DNA from: Hofstenia miamia
Taxonomy: Eukaryota > Xenacoelomorpha > Acoela > Hofsteniidae
Length of the DNA: 64,000 nucleotides
Direction: 5' to 3'
Assembly: GCA_900660155.1 (NCBI GenBank)
Contig: CABFPE010000036.1
Location: forward strand, 685,897-749,896
A program made the translations under genes and the position numbers. The stretch's first letter is position 1. Every line of letters begins with the position of its first letter. Shown here one piece after another: positions 1-12,790 of the stretch. The notes under the pieces are model-generated. The model worked only from the letters and a program-made list of their open reading frames with translations. It had not been told where the DNA came from and searched no databases.

Positions 1-275
1 ATACAGCCCAGATATGAACCAATGTGACCGGTAGGTGTTCAAGCATTTGAAAAATTCGTTTCGAGGACAACGTTTTTCCGATGGCCAAGAGGTGCTTCAA
101 CGTTCGGTGCAGGAGCTACGACACGTGTCAGAAGAGAAGTACCGCAAAGAACTTTTGGCTCTTTATGAACATTGTAAACTCATAATTACTTCTTGTGGTA
201 ACTATGTTGTTTGATATTGTTTGTATTAATAAAATACGCTCTTGGATTTCCGGGAACTTTCTGGTCACCCCAAGT
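1..275 (+). mobile_element. mariner/Tc1-type transposase 3' end with probable terminal repeat
   Basis: Frame 2 (2-214) encodes the last 70 residues of a mariner-like transposase. It opens with YSPDMNQCDR, the block that carries the third acidic catalytic residue in this superfamily, and continues with VFKHLKN and FRGQRF, then a C-terminal helix region ending at a TGA. One in-frame TAG stands where family members usually have Trp, so this copy is dead. After the stop come about 60 bases ending in GGAACTTTCTGGTCACCCC and a TA at 275-276, which fits a 3' terminal inverted repeat and TA target site. The 5' part is beyond the window, so the partner repeat cannot be checked. Confidence 0.8.
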
Positions 276-2213
276 ATATGAAAAATATTAAGCATGCGGA
301 AACGAAAAAATTATTAATTTGTAATTAAAATTTAAAAGACAATCTATGAAATTACAGCAACATTGAAATCAGTAAATCCAATATGTCAACTCAAATAACA
401 TCTATCAGAGTATTTACGACAGCTTGTTCAATCAGCTTGTCACGTATTTAGATCATTTCTCAAAAAAAATATGTCGTTGAGCTACTAAGAATTTTCCGTA
501 TAGCATACTTGGAAGTGGGATGCCCCGGTGGTTGATACTCAATACTTGTTTACATAATGTAACTAAGATATAATTAGCATTCGCATGGAACTTAACCCAA
601 TACGCATGTATTATGCCATCATGAAGAATTGAAAATCGAAGAAAAAACTATTCCATGAATCATTCAAATACTTTTACCTTCGATCTTCGGTAGTCTAATT
701 GTTGAGGAGTTCGACAAATGATGTCAAGAGAAGATAAACAAGTGTGAAAGTTGGACATATTTGATGAATTCGATTTTTCGTCAAATTGGAAGCCGCTTTC
801 TGACGATTCAATTAAAAATGCAAAAATAATACATATCACATTAATGCATTTTCCCTGCAGATAAAAATTGCTATGAAATTACATGCCGATGATGAATTGA
901 AATTTTCAACAATGAAATTGAAAGCCGAGTACAAAGTAAAGAAGTAAATATGCTGCACTATAATGTGGCGTGCAAGGCTCTCAAATAATATTGAAGCGTG
1001 GATCACTTAATATTTAGTAGGCCTTGATGCAGCTTAAATTTCATTATATATCACTTTATTTAATATAACAATGTATAGGCGAAGCAATATGCAAACATTT
1101 AGAAAGCTACATTATACATAATCTGTGAGTCAACTTACATAATTCATACTTATAATATTGTAAAATATTAACTTAGCATGGAAAGAAACGACCTAGCAAT
1201 AACGCCTATTATGAATATAGTAAAGCTTATTAAAAGTGGTAATATGGTAGTCAAAAGCTTATAGAATATATGGGTTAAATGGATTGTAATAGATAAATAT
1301 TCTTTATGGGCAATGTGAGTAATGGGCTATTCCATGGATAGTAAAAGATGCCCTTTATAGTGAAACATTAGCATCTCTGGTCCAGGGTAAACTAGCCGGT
1401 CCTATCAAAAGCGAATGAAATTGAGCTTAAATGGTGGATATAAACCGATTGTCAGTCTAAGCATGCGAGTAATAAAACTAAAAAATTAATCTAGGATTAA
1501 TCTAACATTACTACCGCTCCTTTTCCAAAATCAAGTGGGGAAAAGCTACAAAGACGACTTATTAGCTTATAATACTCTTCACTTTGAAAAAACATCTCAT
1601 TTTAATAAAAACGAATATTTAGCTAGTTTAATATTTTATTGACCAATCGAAAAAGTGAGACATTAGAAAATGTGACATTGTACTATAATTTTGGTCTTGC
1701 CATTATAAAACATCTGTAAATGAAATTAGAAAACTATGACAGAGATCTAGGTCGTCAATAAATCCATAATTGGGCGTGCCTCACCACACTGACAATTCTA
1801 TATCTATCCAGAACTGCATTTTATATAAAATTTTCAACCAATAAACAACCCACAAAACAAGATTCTGGATTCGCAAAAACCCGCAATAGCAAAACATATT
1901 TGATAATAGTCAAATTATATTTACATAAACAAGTGTTTACATATTTCTATTAACTGACGCAAAAAAATCTAGAGCTGCGCTTTTTTAAAAGTCTCAATGA
2001 AGAATAATAACTAAAGTCCCTCGCTGACTTAGATGGGTTGGCCTGATTTTGTAGAACTAGGCAGCATAAACAAAAACCGGTTTACAATGCATAACGTGGA
2101 TATTGCCCGGTTATTTTTTAATTATCAAAGATAAATGAAATGAGACGGCATATATATTCGATATTTTCATAACTATAGTAGTAGATTTAAGTGTAGTATA
2201 GCTATACAAGCTG

Positions 2214-2652
2214 CAATTACATAAAATCAAATGTTGGTCTCTCATAAAATGAGTATAAATTATTACTAAAATGAGTATGGAGTTCAACCGCATCTAACCC
2301 TGGCATGCATGGTTGAGATGACACCTTCAGACTGATTCTAAGTTTAAACGCCAATTGAGGCATGTTATCAAATTGTATATAATCATTTTAGTAACTCTCC
2401 AGCAGAAACATTCTTTCATCATTGCCGTTCTCTGTATTAATTGAATAGTTTAATTAAGAGTCAAATTGAAACTGTCAATCAATGTTACAGCTGATGTTCT
2501 TTCATTTGGTTTAACTAAAATAAGAAACATTCATTGTTTATTAAGAAAAACTTCAACAAACTTAACGTCGCCATGCCCATGCACTTGATCTTAAATAGAT
2601 GGATTAAAAAAATTGTTTCGAGATTTCGAATAATATCTTAATGGAAACTGAA
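2214..2652. repeat. 439-base tract, first of two near-identical tandem copies
   Basis: This tract is repeated at 2654-3093 with a single difference seen, one extra A in a homopolymer. The copy stops exactly at the single N at 2653. This pattern fits an unmerged contig overlap better than a biological tandem duplication. The tract itself holds no recognisable gene. Confidence 0.9.
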
Positions 2653-2653
2653 N
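2653..2653. other. single-N assembly join
   Basis: One undetermined base separates two near-identical 439/440-base tracts. It is best read as a scaffold join of two contigs that share an end. Confidence 0.9.
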
Positions 2654-3093
2654 CAATTACATAAAATCAAATGTTGGTCTCTCATAAAATGAGTATAAAT
2701 TATTACTAAAATGAGTATGGAGTTCAACCGCATCTAACCCTGGCATGCATGGTTGAGATGACACCTTCAGACTGATTCTAAGTTTAAACGCCAATTGAGG
2801 CATGTTATCAAATTGTATATAATCATTTTAGTAACTCTCCAGCAGAAACATTCTTTCATCATTGCCGTTCTCTGTATTAATTGAATAGTTTAATTAAGAG
2901 TCAAATTGAAACTGTCAATCAATGTTACAGCTGATGTTCTTTCATTTGGTTTAACTAAAATAAGAAACATTCATTGTTTATTAAGAAAAACTTCAACAAA
3001 CTTAACGTCGCCATGCCCATGCACTTGATCTTAAATAGATGGATTAAAAAAAATTGTTTCGAGATTTCGAATAATATCTTAATGGAAACTGAA
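2654..3093. repeat. 440-base tract, second near-identical tandem copy
   Basis: Partner of 2214-2652. After 3093 the sequence continues into unique DNA, so this copy joins the right-hand contig. No coding signal is recognised. Confidence 0.9.
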
Positions 3094-4075
3094 TGAGGTC
3101 TCCAATTTTTTAAAATGAATTGAAACAACTCTTGCACTAAACCGCGATTTACTCTTTTTATGACACTTGCCAAATAAAATTTAATCGCATGCAACAGATA
3201 GTCATTTCTTTATCTTAGTAAAATGACTTAGGTAAAAGGTTACAACCCGTAATAAGATCATAGTTATCTAATGCAATTCTGTATACGATGAGTAATAACT
3301 TCCAACACTGTGCATAAGTTCTCCACTCACATGCGAATATATTTATCATGTAATTTGACTAGGGCAATTAATCGATCACGTGCATTCTGATTTAATAGGA
3401 GGTGTACGTGGGTCAATATTTTGACAGATCACGCGTGTCACGGTTTTTCACGTTACATTTCTTTACAAACTGCACTTTTATAGACATCACTTTTGAATAT
3501 CAAGTTATAAATAGGCATTTTATTAACAACTATATATGCGCCTTTTTTGTGTATTATACTTTCTTTCTGTTAATTGCACATATTTACAGGCAAAAAGTGA
3601 GCGAGACGTAGATCACGTAGTAGCGAATTATAGCTGGTAACGGCCAAATCCAAATGACCCACAGACACTCCTGGCTCAAGTGCCTACCAAAGCATTCAAA
3701 GGATCTATAAAAACATGAACTCAAAAAAGACTTGCAAGTAATTTGGTCTAAAAAACTAAATGGTCAGTTTAAAACAAGTACAGGTCAGCATTGCTGACTC
3801 AGCAACTGAGACTAAGCCAAAAGTATTTGGGTATACCTTAGAAGCCAAATAGATGACTTGCGAACAATTAATCTCAACCAGAGTCAAACACAAAATCATG
3901 CAACGGGAATGCTAAGTAGTCTATAAATTCGTGAAAACTCAGAAGTAAATTAAGCATTGAAGAGAGATATTAGGTTGTGTATGAAATTCATTACAATTAC
4001 AGATCCTAAATGCTTAAAAGTGCGAATTAACGTGTCGCATATCAAAAGCACCAAGTAAATAAATGAGCATTATAC
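3094..4075. other. AT-rich non-coding stretch, probable ERG intron
   Basis: No exon, RNA gene or mobile element is recognised. It lies 3' of the last visible ERG exon on the minus strand. The next exons expected (S4, S5, pore) are not found here or in 276-2213, so this intron should run past the window start. Confidence 0.5.
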
Positions 4076-4217
4076 CTCGTCCTCTTCAGATTCAAACAAC
4101 AGAAGATCGAATGGGATCGCAGCGACAACGTCGATAAGAAACCAGCCTTTAAAGTAATGAACTGTTATTTTTGTAGGATGACTAACAACTTCATCGTTTT
4201 TATTGACGTACGTTGTT
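4076..4217 (-). CDS. KCNH2 (erg/sei): ERG-type potassium channel, S2-S3 loop and S3 exon
   Basis: This exon begins after a TTGCATTTAG acceptor and ends at GAG before a GTATAA donor. Its first base completes the Arg codon split from the previous exon; 47 further codons follow and the exon ends in phase 0. It encodes [12 protein letters not shown], then [20 protein letters not shown], the S3 helix that is nearly invariant in ERG channels, including the conserved Asp in FLID. The acidic tail FESEEDE resembles the hERG residues just before the S4 linker. The voltage-sensing S4 helix and the pore are not in the window. Voltage-gated K+ channels of this group set membrane repolarisation in excitable cells. 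Confidence 0.95.
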
Positions 4218-4370
4218 CTAAATGCAAGAAAAACTTACCAAAGCACAATTAAGCAAATTCTTTATTCTAGAAAAAAGTTTTTTTCACGAAAACAATAAAT
4301 CGGTTATACTGATAAATGGAAAAATCAAATGAGACCTATAGCGCTAAAAATGTAAGCTTCAGAAATCAAC

Positions 4371-4678
4371 CTGAAATTAATCAAGATGTCAATGATGAAC
4401 ATAACATCAACGATGAGGTCGATAATTACGAGAGGATCGTTATAACGGCTTGTCTGACTATGATTTGATTTCGTCTGACGACTGCGAATTTTGGATTCCT
4501 CTTCTGATAGGACAAACGCTGCCACGTAAGGCGTGAATATGGCAGTGTAAATGACTAAAAGAAGAATGATCCAGTCCCACACGGCTTTGAAAGGACTGTA
4601 GTGGAGAATCGTCCACCGATGTATACGGGGTGATTGAAGTTTGTATTCGGGTAAAATGTCTGCACCAAGTGAAAGAAC
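4371..4678 (-). CDS. KCNH2 (erg/sei): ERG-type potassium channel, pre-S1, S1 and S2 exon
   Basis: The exon starts in phase 0 after a TTTAAG acceptor and ends two bases into an Arg codon before GTTGAT. It has 102 full codons. It begins [15 protein letters not shown], runs through [19 protein letters not shown], then S1 ([19 protein letters not shown]) and, after a divergent charged Ser/Asn loop, S2 ([20 protein letters not shown], then NFR). The acidic S2 residues that pair with S4 charges in ERG channels are present. The S1-S2 loop is longer and more polar than I recall for hERG. The match is so strong that the family call is secure; the choice among KCNH2/6/7 orthologues in an invertebrate is not meaningful. 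Confidence 0.97.
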
Positions 4679-5836
4679 CTTAAATTACAATTAGTCTTCA
4701 ATTGAAATCCAATTTAGCACCCACAAATTACCACACCCGTGTCAAGGAAATAATGGGTTGAAGTAGGCTTTAACAATGACACCCGATGCAAAATTTAGTT
4801 GAATATCTGATAAAATTTAACGCATAGTATAGCACATGATTTCAACGAAAATTTTACTAACGAAATTATGAACAAGAACGATAAAATAGGTAGTAGAGAA
4901 AGTATGCATACTTAGAATTTTGAATCTAGGAGGTAAAACAATTAACTAATGATCAAAGACAATAATAAATTTGATAATGTCTCCAACCAATTGCAGTAAA
5001 GAGTCAGGGTTATAAAACTTCAATTAAACAATGGAAAGGTTTTTCAAAAATATTTTTGATTCAAATTCAATGATGTAAATCTTTGAAATTTGATTGCTGA
5101 ATCGATTTTCGGGTCACTCAAAGAATCCTGTTAATTTCGAATCCATAGCTTATAACATACATTACAAAATAAATTAAAAACAATTTTTATTAGAAATACA
5201 TAAAGTGGAAAATGTTAAAGAAACTTATGCAATCAATGTTAACGAGAATTGGTAAGGGTTTCGATTAATCATCAGTGCATAAACGATTGGGATTTAAAAA
5301 GAAAACGAGAATGGGTTATAAAATATTAGGACAGAGCCGGTTTCACTAACAACAAACCCCATTTATGTTGCGTTTGGTTGCATTTGCGTTTCTTCGATGT
5401 AAATCTCGAGATTTGTTGTAAGCCTCACGTTTGAGGCTTTCGCCAGACGAAGAGTCCGTCTCAAAAATTTGTCCATCAGCAGTTGGAGAGAACAGCAACT
5501 ATCAGTAAAATCTTTAGAATTAGAGTTAATTCGTCTCGATAGACTACACTTTATAAGACACTTAAGAATTAAGCAATTTTAGAATGCATAATTATTGTTA
5601 AATGAAAACAGCACAAAGGTCAAAATTGCACTATAAAGGACGTCTAAATGTACACTAAATATGCAAGATTATGTTTTCAAGCTAGAATTTGCAGAACTCC
5701 TAAAGACCCCAAAAATTTCACCCTTGCCAGGTCAACCCAGAAGTGGAAGTTTTTACCATACACGATTAAAATACATTAAGCAAAAAACAGTACCTATCTG
5801 TGCAAGTTTCACTTACGATTTTCCACTAAAACAAAC
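4679..5836. other. ERG intron
   Basis: A 1158-base AT-rich intron between the exon ending in VTQ and the exon starting VLSLGAD. The donor is CAG/GTTTGT and the acceptor TTTAAG on the minus strand. Nothing else is recognised in it. Confidence 0.85.
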
Positions 5837-5947
5837 CTGAGTAACTCTTGAACCAACACTGTGCTTAACTGCTTCGAATATGGATTTACTTCCATCCGAT
5901 TCCTGGCCTTTTTCTCGTTCTTCGTCGTCCCCTTGAACTGACAAATT
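5837..5947 (-). CDS. KCNH2 (erg/sei): ERG-type potassium channel, linker exon ending in VTQ
   Basis: A 111-base exon, exactly 37 codons, phase 0 at both ends. The acceptor is a good pyrimidine run (TTTGTTTTTTTAG). It encodes NLSVQGDDEEREKGQ, a charged stretch, then KSIFEAVKHSVGSRVTQ. The terminal VTQ joins VLSLGAD of the next exon, the same junction text as in vertebrate ERG (KVTQVLSLGAD). The first half is weakly conserved linker and was placed by frame, splice sites and continuity. Cytoplasmic, between the PAS domain and S1. Confidence 0.92.
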
Positions 5948-6962
5948 CTAAAAAAACAAAATAAACTAATGAATATCATTACCAAAGTACCAGAAGACGA
6001 TTCACTCTCTATTTTAAACTAGCGTATTTATATTTTGAGAGAAAAGTTAAGAATAACTTTAGCCTTACCATAGTCTATTTTGCTAAATTCTCAATCTTCA
6101 AGCAATAAGTAGATCAACGCAAGACTCACACCAAATGAAAAACAAAGTAATAAAATGAAAAAAAATTGAACCATCTTGTGTCAGAGATGGAAAATTTCAA
6201 TTTATTTCCAAATAATGAAATTTTTATAAGTATCTAAACCCAAACAATTTCAAAATTTTTCAAAATCATCATACAAGATAATTTTAAAAAAGATCTAGAA
6301 AATTCAGGTAGATCCCTTGCAAAATTGAATAACATAAATCTTATGATGGACGACAGTAATAAGTTTATTAAAATAATGTAAGGAGAACCCTCGACATGGA
6401 GCATGACAAGTAATTCTAAAAAGAAATATTTTATGACTAAAAATAGATGTTTTTAAGAATATTCAAAAATACATTCGCAAAAGTATAAATTATTGATAAA
6501 GTAACATATAAGTCAGACTTTAGCTGAAATCAAAATTCTCCTAAAAAAGTAAAATTCATTTGAAATAATGAAAATTTGTAATTTAATTTAACCACTTAAA
6601 ATGATGTTACATAGTCTGGAAATGTAATGCAGGTGAAAAAATTAAACATGCCAATTCCATTCTCATAGAATTGCAGAATCAAATTGTAAGGTAACACTAG
6701 AAAGCAATAAAATGATTCAGTAGGAAATGGCCTTTTAAGAAATATTTAAAAAGCAAATGTTACATTATTCAGGTTCTTTAAAAACAAATCTTCGACAATT
6801 TTTACAACAGTTTAAAAGTATAAATTTAATAAAAAATATATTCTCTAATCTAATGGTACTAATTTTGTCCTTATACGATAATATTTAAGCAGAAATTGCA
6901 AAACTAAAATTTCATTATTAATCAATTCCCCAATCTAGTTTGAAGTTCATATTTTTTGTTCA

Positions 6963-7199
6963 CCCTTTGACTGCCATATTCGACTCAAGTCGAACAAAAA
7001 TGTTTTGGTATTGTCTGCTAAATTCGACTAGTTCAATGATATAAAAACTTTTCCATGCTCACATCCTGCAACAAAAGTTCTTTACTGGTATCACAGTGGT
7101 TTCAATTAGGCATTTTTTACAAATTGCCACTAAAGCAAGTTGAATGTCATTATCAGTCTGCACACTCTGCTAGCATAACAGGCGGTGGCAGCCAAAGGG
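6963..7199. mobile_element. piggyBac-type MITE
   Basis: The 237-base element begins CCCTTTGACTGCCA and ends TGGCAGCCAAAGGG, a 14-base terminal inverted repeat with one mismatch. It is flanked by TTCA (6959-6962) and TTAA (7200-7203), so the left copy of the TTAA target site has one change. Just inside the left end is the palindrome CGACTTGAGTCG in reverse (CGACTCAAGTCG read forward), a subterminal feature seen in several piggyBac families. No transposase remains; it would have depended on a relative elsewhere. TTAA targets and a CCCTTTG-type terminus are family hallmarks. Confidence 0.8.
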
Positions 7200-10100
7200 T
7201 TAAATACGCAATGAGCCTAGTTGCACTCAATGCCATCTAGCGAGCAAAAATATATATTAATGCTTAGAAATTGAAAATGATACCAATCGACTAGAAATTC
7301 CATTTTATGTCAGATTAGGCAGTGTTGTACTGAATAGAAATTATTGCTTAAAATTAATAAACACTAAGTATTTTTTAAGTTTTCGCCCATCTAAATTAGC
7401 TCCTTAGTTATAATTTTTAGCGTAATAACGTATATCAAATGATGAAATAAAGTTAAAATGTGCAGCTTGCGCCAAAATGGAACGCTTCACTTTTATGGTA
7501 ATCGTAGTAGCTGCCATTGTCACTAAATTGATTTTTCCACTCTATCTCCATTTCTATACCACTTATATAGCTTGGGTTTGTCCAAGGTCATCTATATTTA
7601 GATATCCCATGGCCTAGTAAATGCATTTAGTAGGGCATGGAGAGTCGCGGTTTTATATTAAATAGTAGATAAAATGCTGGTGTATGCGTTCCATTAACTT
7701 TCATTTTGAGAAAAAAATTTCCCAATTTGCTTAAATATAGTTCAATAATTTCTTTATAAATAAAGATATCCCTTGGAATGTACAATACAGGCCGTAATAT
7801 AATTCCAAAGTTTCAAAAGATATTGAGATATTGAATCTTATTATCTAACATTTAAAATTACTGCATTTAAAGAAAATTTAAAATTTGATGTATTTAAAAT
7901 ACTAGTCCTTTGCCATGTACAAAATTACAATATTATGGTGCAAAAGTCAATTTGCAAACAATTCGAAATAAAAAGATTTTATATATTAGAAACCATTAAC
8001 CTTCCCTAGACGCATAAAACTAAAAATAAACTTCGGAACTCTACTAATAAAAAAGCAAAAAATTTCTTTGAGATAAACCGGCACATCGCCCAAATTTAGT
8101 GCCAAAGTAACTACACTTTCTTTCGAAGATGTGTTTAATAAGAATAAATTTTTAATATTACGTTTTCATTGCATAAAATGTATAAATAAATATGAGCAAA
8201 TAGCTTTTCGCTAATTCAATTTAAAAAGCAGGAAGGACGTAAGCAATTATCGAAGCTTAATAGCATTGTAAAAAGTAACTTATTGCAATGATAAATTATC
8301 AAAGCAATTTACTAGTAAATGGGATAACTCATCATTCCAGATAATCAGAATCACAGAATAGAAATGAAAACGATTATTGCAAAATTTAAGCCAGGGTGTT
8401 TACATAATGTTCACAAAAATTCAAATATATTTAATATATTCGCATAAATGACACTCATTTGACCAATCCGATAAACAATTGCAATAAAGGAAAGAGGTGA
8501 ACTTTAGAAAATGTCAACATTGAGAAAAAATGTATTTGCAATATAATAAAATGTGATTTAAGCAAAATCAGCCAGGTCTGTTAGTTCAAGACAGACGCTA
8601 GTAATTAAAAGTAGATTAAAATCTATGGTGTAACTTCATTACAATTATATATATATAAATGCATTTTAAGCTTTCAATTGGAAGCAACAGGAAATTCGAG
8701 GTTAAATACCTATTGCACGCTTCCTCAAATAATTACACCTAGTTGGGCTTTCGAAGAATGCATCAATATTGAGAACATCCCTGAAATGTTCCTTAGTATC
8801 GATAGTTTTATTAGACTTAAATTGCGAGGGCTGCTCGTATTAGGTAAAAATGTCATGTATGCTAAATTTGATTTTAGAGTTCGTCACAGCATGCTATAAT
8901 CCTCTGCACTCTTCAGTCCATGGTGATATTTAAATAATGCAATTGTTGATGTGAGTTCAGTCAGAAGCCACTTAACTAGCTCCTCCTCAAAATTCATTAG
9001 CTATTTATGATTCGTGGTGATTTCACTACATCAACAAATTTCATAAATAATCTAAATTATGCCCTTACAGGATTTATTTGATGCATTTAACTTTGAACAG
9101 CATTATTCAACTGGCAATGCATTTATCTGGCGTTTATCACAAACACCAAATATTAATTAGACATCAAAAAAGTCCGAGGCAAACTTTCCATAACATAATA
9201 AGAAAAACATAAGATTTTTTCCTATCGAATGTACAAAATGACATACATGTCAGAGATGACATATTCTTATAGAAAGATTAAGTTCGCTTTCTTGAAGTTC
9301 AAGAAATAAAATTATGTACATTTAAAGAATAAGCATTCACAATAACAAACTATCATCAATCGTTGAGCATTACAACATACGCTATGGTAATATTAAGGAT
9401 ACATCTCACTGCATGGTTGCATCAATCAACACAACTCATTTGGGCGCATCAATCTTCATCGCACTGCGCCTCAACACAAAGCGTATCATTTTTGGGAGGG
9501 ATTAGGGTCATTGGACGTATCCCTTTTGAATTAAAATTTTTGAAACTGAAATAGAAAATTGTTGAAGAAATCAACAATCAACCTCACCACTTGGTTTTTA
9601 TTTAAAAGCCTGTCTTTAAAGTCATTAAATTGTTTTTACTTTTCTACAATCGTTAAAAATTCTTAACATGAGAAAAGACTATGATTTGAGCATTACAATA
9701 GTTTTTTTGCATAGAAATCTCCAACAAAGGAACAATTGGTTGACATTCACGTCAAAACATGCGATTAGAGGAGGAAAACCGTCAAAAAACTCAAAGTTGA
9801 TGAAATCTTTGCCGCGTTTGCTATACCAATGTTTGGAAAAATAGATTTTTTAATTGAAAAATCAGAAAATTGATTTGTAGAGAATTGATAAAAAAATCAT
9901 ATTTTAGGAACAGGTATATACTGGTCTTTAGTTTTCTTCTAAGGTAATTGGTTACCCTGTCAACAATATTTCTCAGGCTGAATTGGTGCTAGCGGTGGCA
10001 CATTTGAAGAATCGGTATGATCAATCGATCGGGAACAATTTGGTAAAAGTAAATTGAAAATGGATTGCTAAATATTGTGTAAATAGCATGTCTTCACGTG

Positions 10101-11879
10101 TGTAATCCTGGATCAAGAGCAAGACTAATTGCTACTTTATCGTATTCTAATCTATAATACTTCAATAATGGACTCGATTTTATTGTGATTCTATACACTC
10201 TTTTGCATTAGGTGTTACCATGCTGTGAATGTGCTTATAATATTCAATGGTTAATTAAGGAGTGTCATATGGTAAAATTGTGAATAAAAATAATTTTACC
10301 AATGTATGATGATAACATTTATTATTTATTTTGTTAAAAACACAACATATGGTTTATTTAAAGTTTATTCATTTATCAAATATCTAATACAGTTATTGAA
10401 CTCCCCGTGCATAGCGCGAGCAGTTTCCTGGTTATTTACTGTAATTAAATCTGAAATTTTTGTATCGAAATACGATGCGTTTGCGAGAATGCATATGTAA
10501 ATTGAGCTAAGTATGGAAACAATGAGTATTTTTGACTAAATTGCATATGATTTTTGAAAAGAGCGTATAGTTTTCAATTAACGTCATATTATGGTTTAAT
10601 TGCGTTAATTCAACAATTATTTTAAAATGAACTACAAATAGTAACTTTTGCGAAGAAAAAAAATTTTGCGTGTTTGTCGAATATCATTAGAACACTAATA
10701 GGAATGCTAGTGAGAGGTGGACCTGTTCGGATATTGAGTTTTTACAAACACACAAAAGGAAGTTAACAGCAGTTGATTAATATTTTAGGACAATGGAATA
10801 CATTCAGCGAGTCCATGGATTTTGTTCTGGCGGAGACTTGTGTTTGTGCCTGCAAATGCAATCCACTGAACGTTCTTTTTATCGGGGGTTTAAAGACAAA
10901 AGGTGCAACCTTTTTTGCTCTGGACAGTTAACCTAAAAAACTTTTCAAAAATGAATGTAATAGCAAAAATATGTGAATTGAATACCGTGGAAGATATACT
11001 AAAATGAATTTTTGAAGTTGGCACCATTTGGCTCTAAGCCCCTGTGATTCTAAAAAGACTTTACATACTAACTGAGTTTCCTTTTTAGAAGAGAACTAGA
11101 AAATACTTTGTGATAAATGTTCATAAACGACTCGTATATTTTTTTCCAGTATGAAGGTTCGTTCCAGTAAATGCATATGATGGCATACTTAAAATTTTTC
11201 GCACAACAGGTTTAAAAGCCAATCATTTTTTATAATTTATTTCAAACCAAAGAGCATCACTGTGGATTAATCGTACTTACACTTCAGTATTTTTTATAAT
11301 TTTCCATTCAGTAAATACATATTATGATAGAAGAACTTCCTACTTTTCAGAATTGATAGCGATGACAGCATACATTTTTTTTAAAAGCACCCTTTTCAAC
11401 TAAAATTAGATAAAGCCGAAATAATTGCACAAATTTAGTAGTTTGCTTGAACATATTGGTTATTTGAGAAGTGCGGTAGTATATTATTAATTTATAAAGT
11501 TCAATTTTAAAATCATTGATTGACACTTTGACAAACAACTCGTTTTATTGATGTTACTACCAAAATCGCGCTTGATGCGTTTAATAATTCGAATGAATTT
11601 AGAAAGTTTAATAATTGATAAAGTGTTGTGTGCTAAATAAAATTAAAATCGAAAATTCTTTCTGTAAAAAATAGGTCATCAGAAAGCGTAATGAATTATA
11701 ACAATTTCACAATAAATGGCTATATTTGAATAGTCGCCGAATAATCTCACTCAACATATTGTTCACGTTTAGTAAAAAAATTAAACATATTAAGATAATA
11801 TACATGTCGTTAACAATCTTAGTCTTTTAATAACATTCAATTTAAGATGGAACTCTCATATTTCGCACAAATTAAAAAC

Positions 11880-12790
11880 ATGCAACCTCATGCTTTTTCT
11901 CTATCAGATGTACTATTCCGTTTGGGACCCAATGGAAGGTTAAATCACACTTATATCAAAGCAAGATTCCATCATCATTGTTGTATTCATCCATTGTCTG
12001 GCACCCTAGTTTGACTATGCAATCAATTTCATAAAAAGTTTTCTTTCGCAACGCAGCCAATTTGTTAGTTACCGTGGTCAATTTTCCAGTAATAAAACAA
12101 CCAATTCTGGGGCCACAAGGGATGATATTTGAGCCTCTTTAATTTAATCTAGTATAGGATTCCTTTAGAATTAAATTTCCACTAATAAAATATGCAGATA
12201 ATGTTAGTTGCATGGTAGCTGGAAAGAATAACCTTGATGGCGCTGTCATTAGTTCGCAGCTAATACTTGACTGGTATGCTGCGTACAATCTTTTTGCGAA
12301 TAACAAAACTCACTTGATCATTTAAAAAGGAACAGCAAGACAACATCAAACTTCTCAGTGTAACGTTTCAAGAAAACCTCGGTTTTAACCAGCACATCTT
12401 CAACAATTTTCAAGAAGATTTTCAAAGAAATTTATTTATTAAAACAGCTGTTTTTGCTCTACCACAACAATAAATATGCTTTATGATGCATTTGTTTTAT
12501 TGCATTTTATATATTGTAGCACAGTATGGAATGGAATTCCCAAAATCCATTTTGAAACCTTGGTGAGAGCTTCCAGCAAGGCAAAACGTTGACAATATGA
12601 TAGGAATTGATCAAGAATCGCCTCATCTGCTTTCTGTGACAAAATGATGTTAAACAAAATAAAAAAAGTATCACATGTCCTTAACTCTATACTTCCTTGT
12701 CGGTCGCCATATACAGACGAACATTTAAGAGCCAACTACGTCCTTAAACCCTGACCTTACGTGGAAATTATACAGTACTTTCCCTGAACG
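11880..12790 (+). mobile_element. old CR1/L2-like LINE remnant (reverse transcriptase to 3' part)
   Basis: Broken frames carry pieces of a non-LTR reverse transcriptase. Near 12115-12150 a GPQG-like block followed by a degraded FEPL reads as the PQGS-GPLLF motif. At 12191-12202 KYADN stands where the catalytic YADD should be, and VISSQLILDWYAAYNLFANNKTHLII follows in the expected spacing. Around 12510-12720 two frames alternate through text resembling the CR1/L2 C-terminal region (VWNGIPK, then CDKMMLNKIKKVSHVLNSILP). Many stops and frame changes show it is old. Boundaries are approximate and the 5' part was not followed confidently. It sits antisense to the ERG gene inside its intron. Confidence 0.6.
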
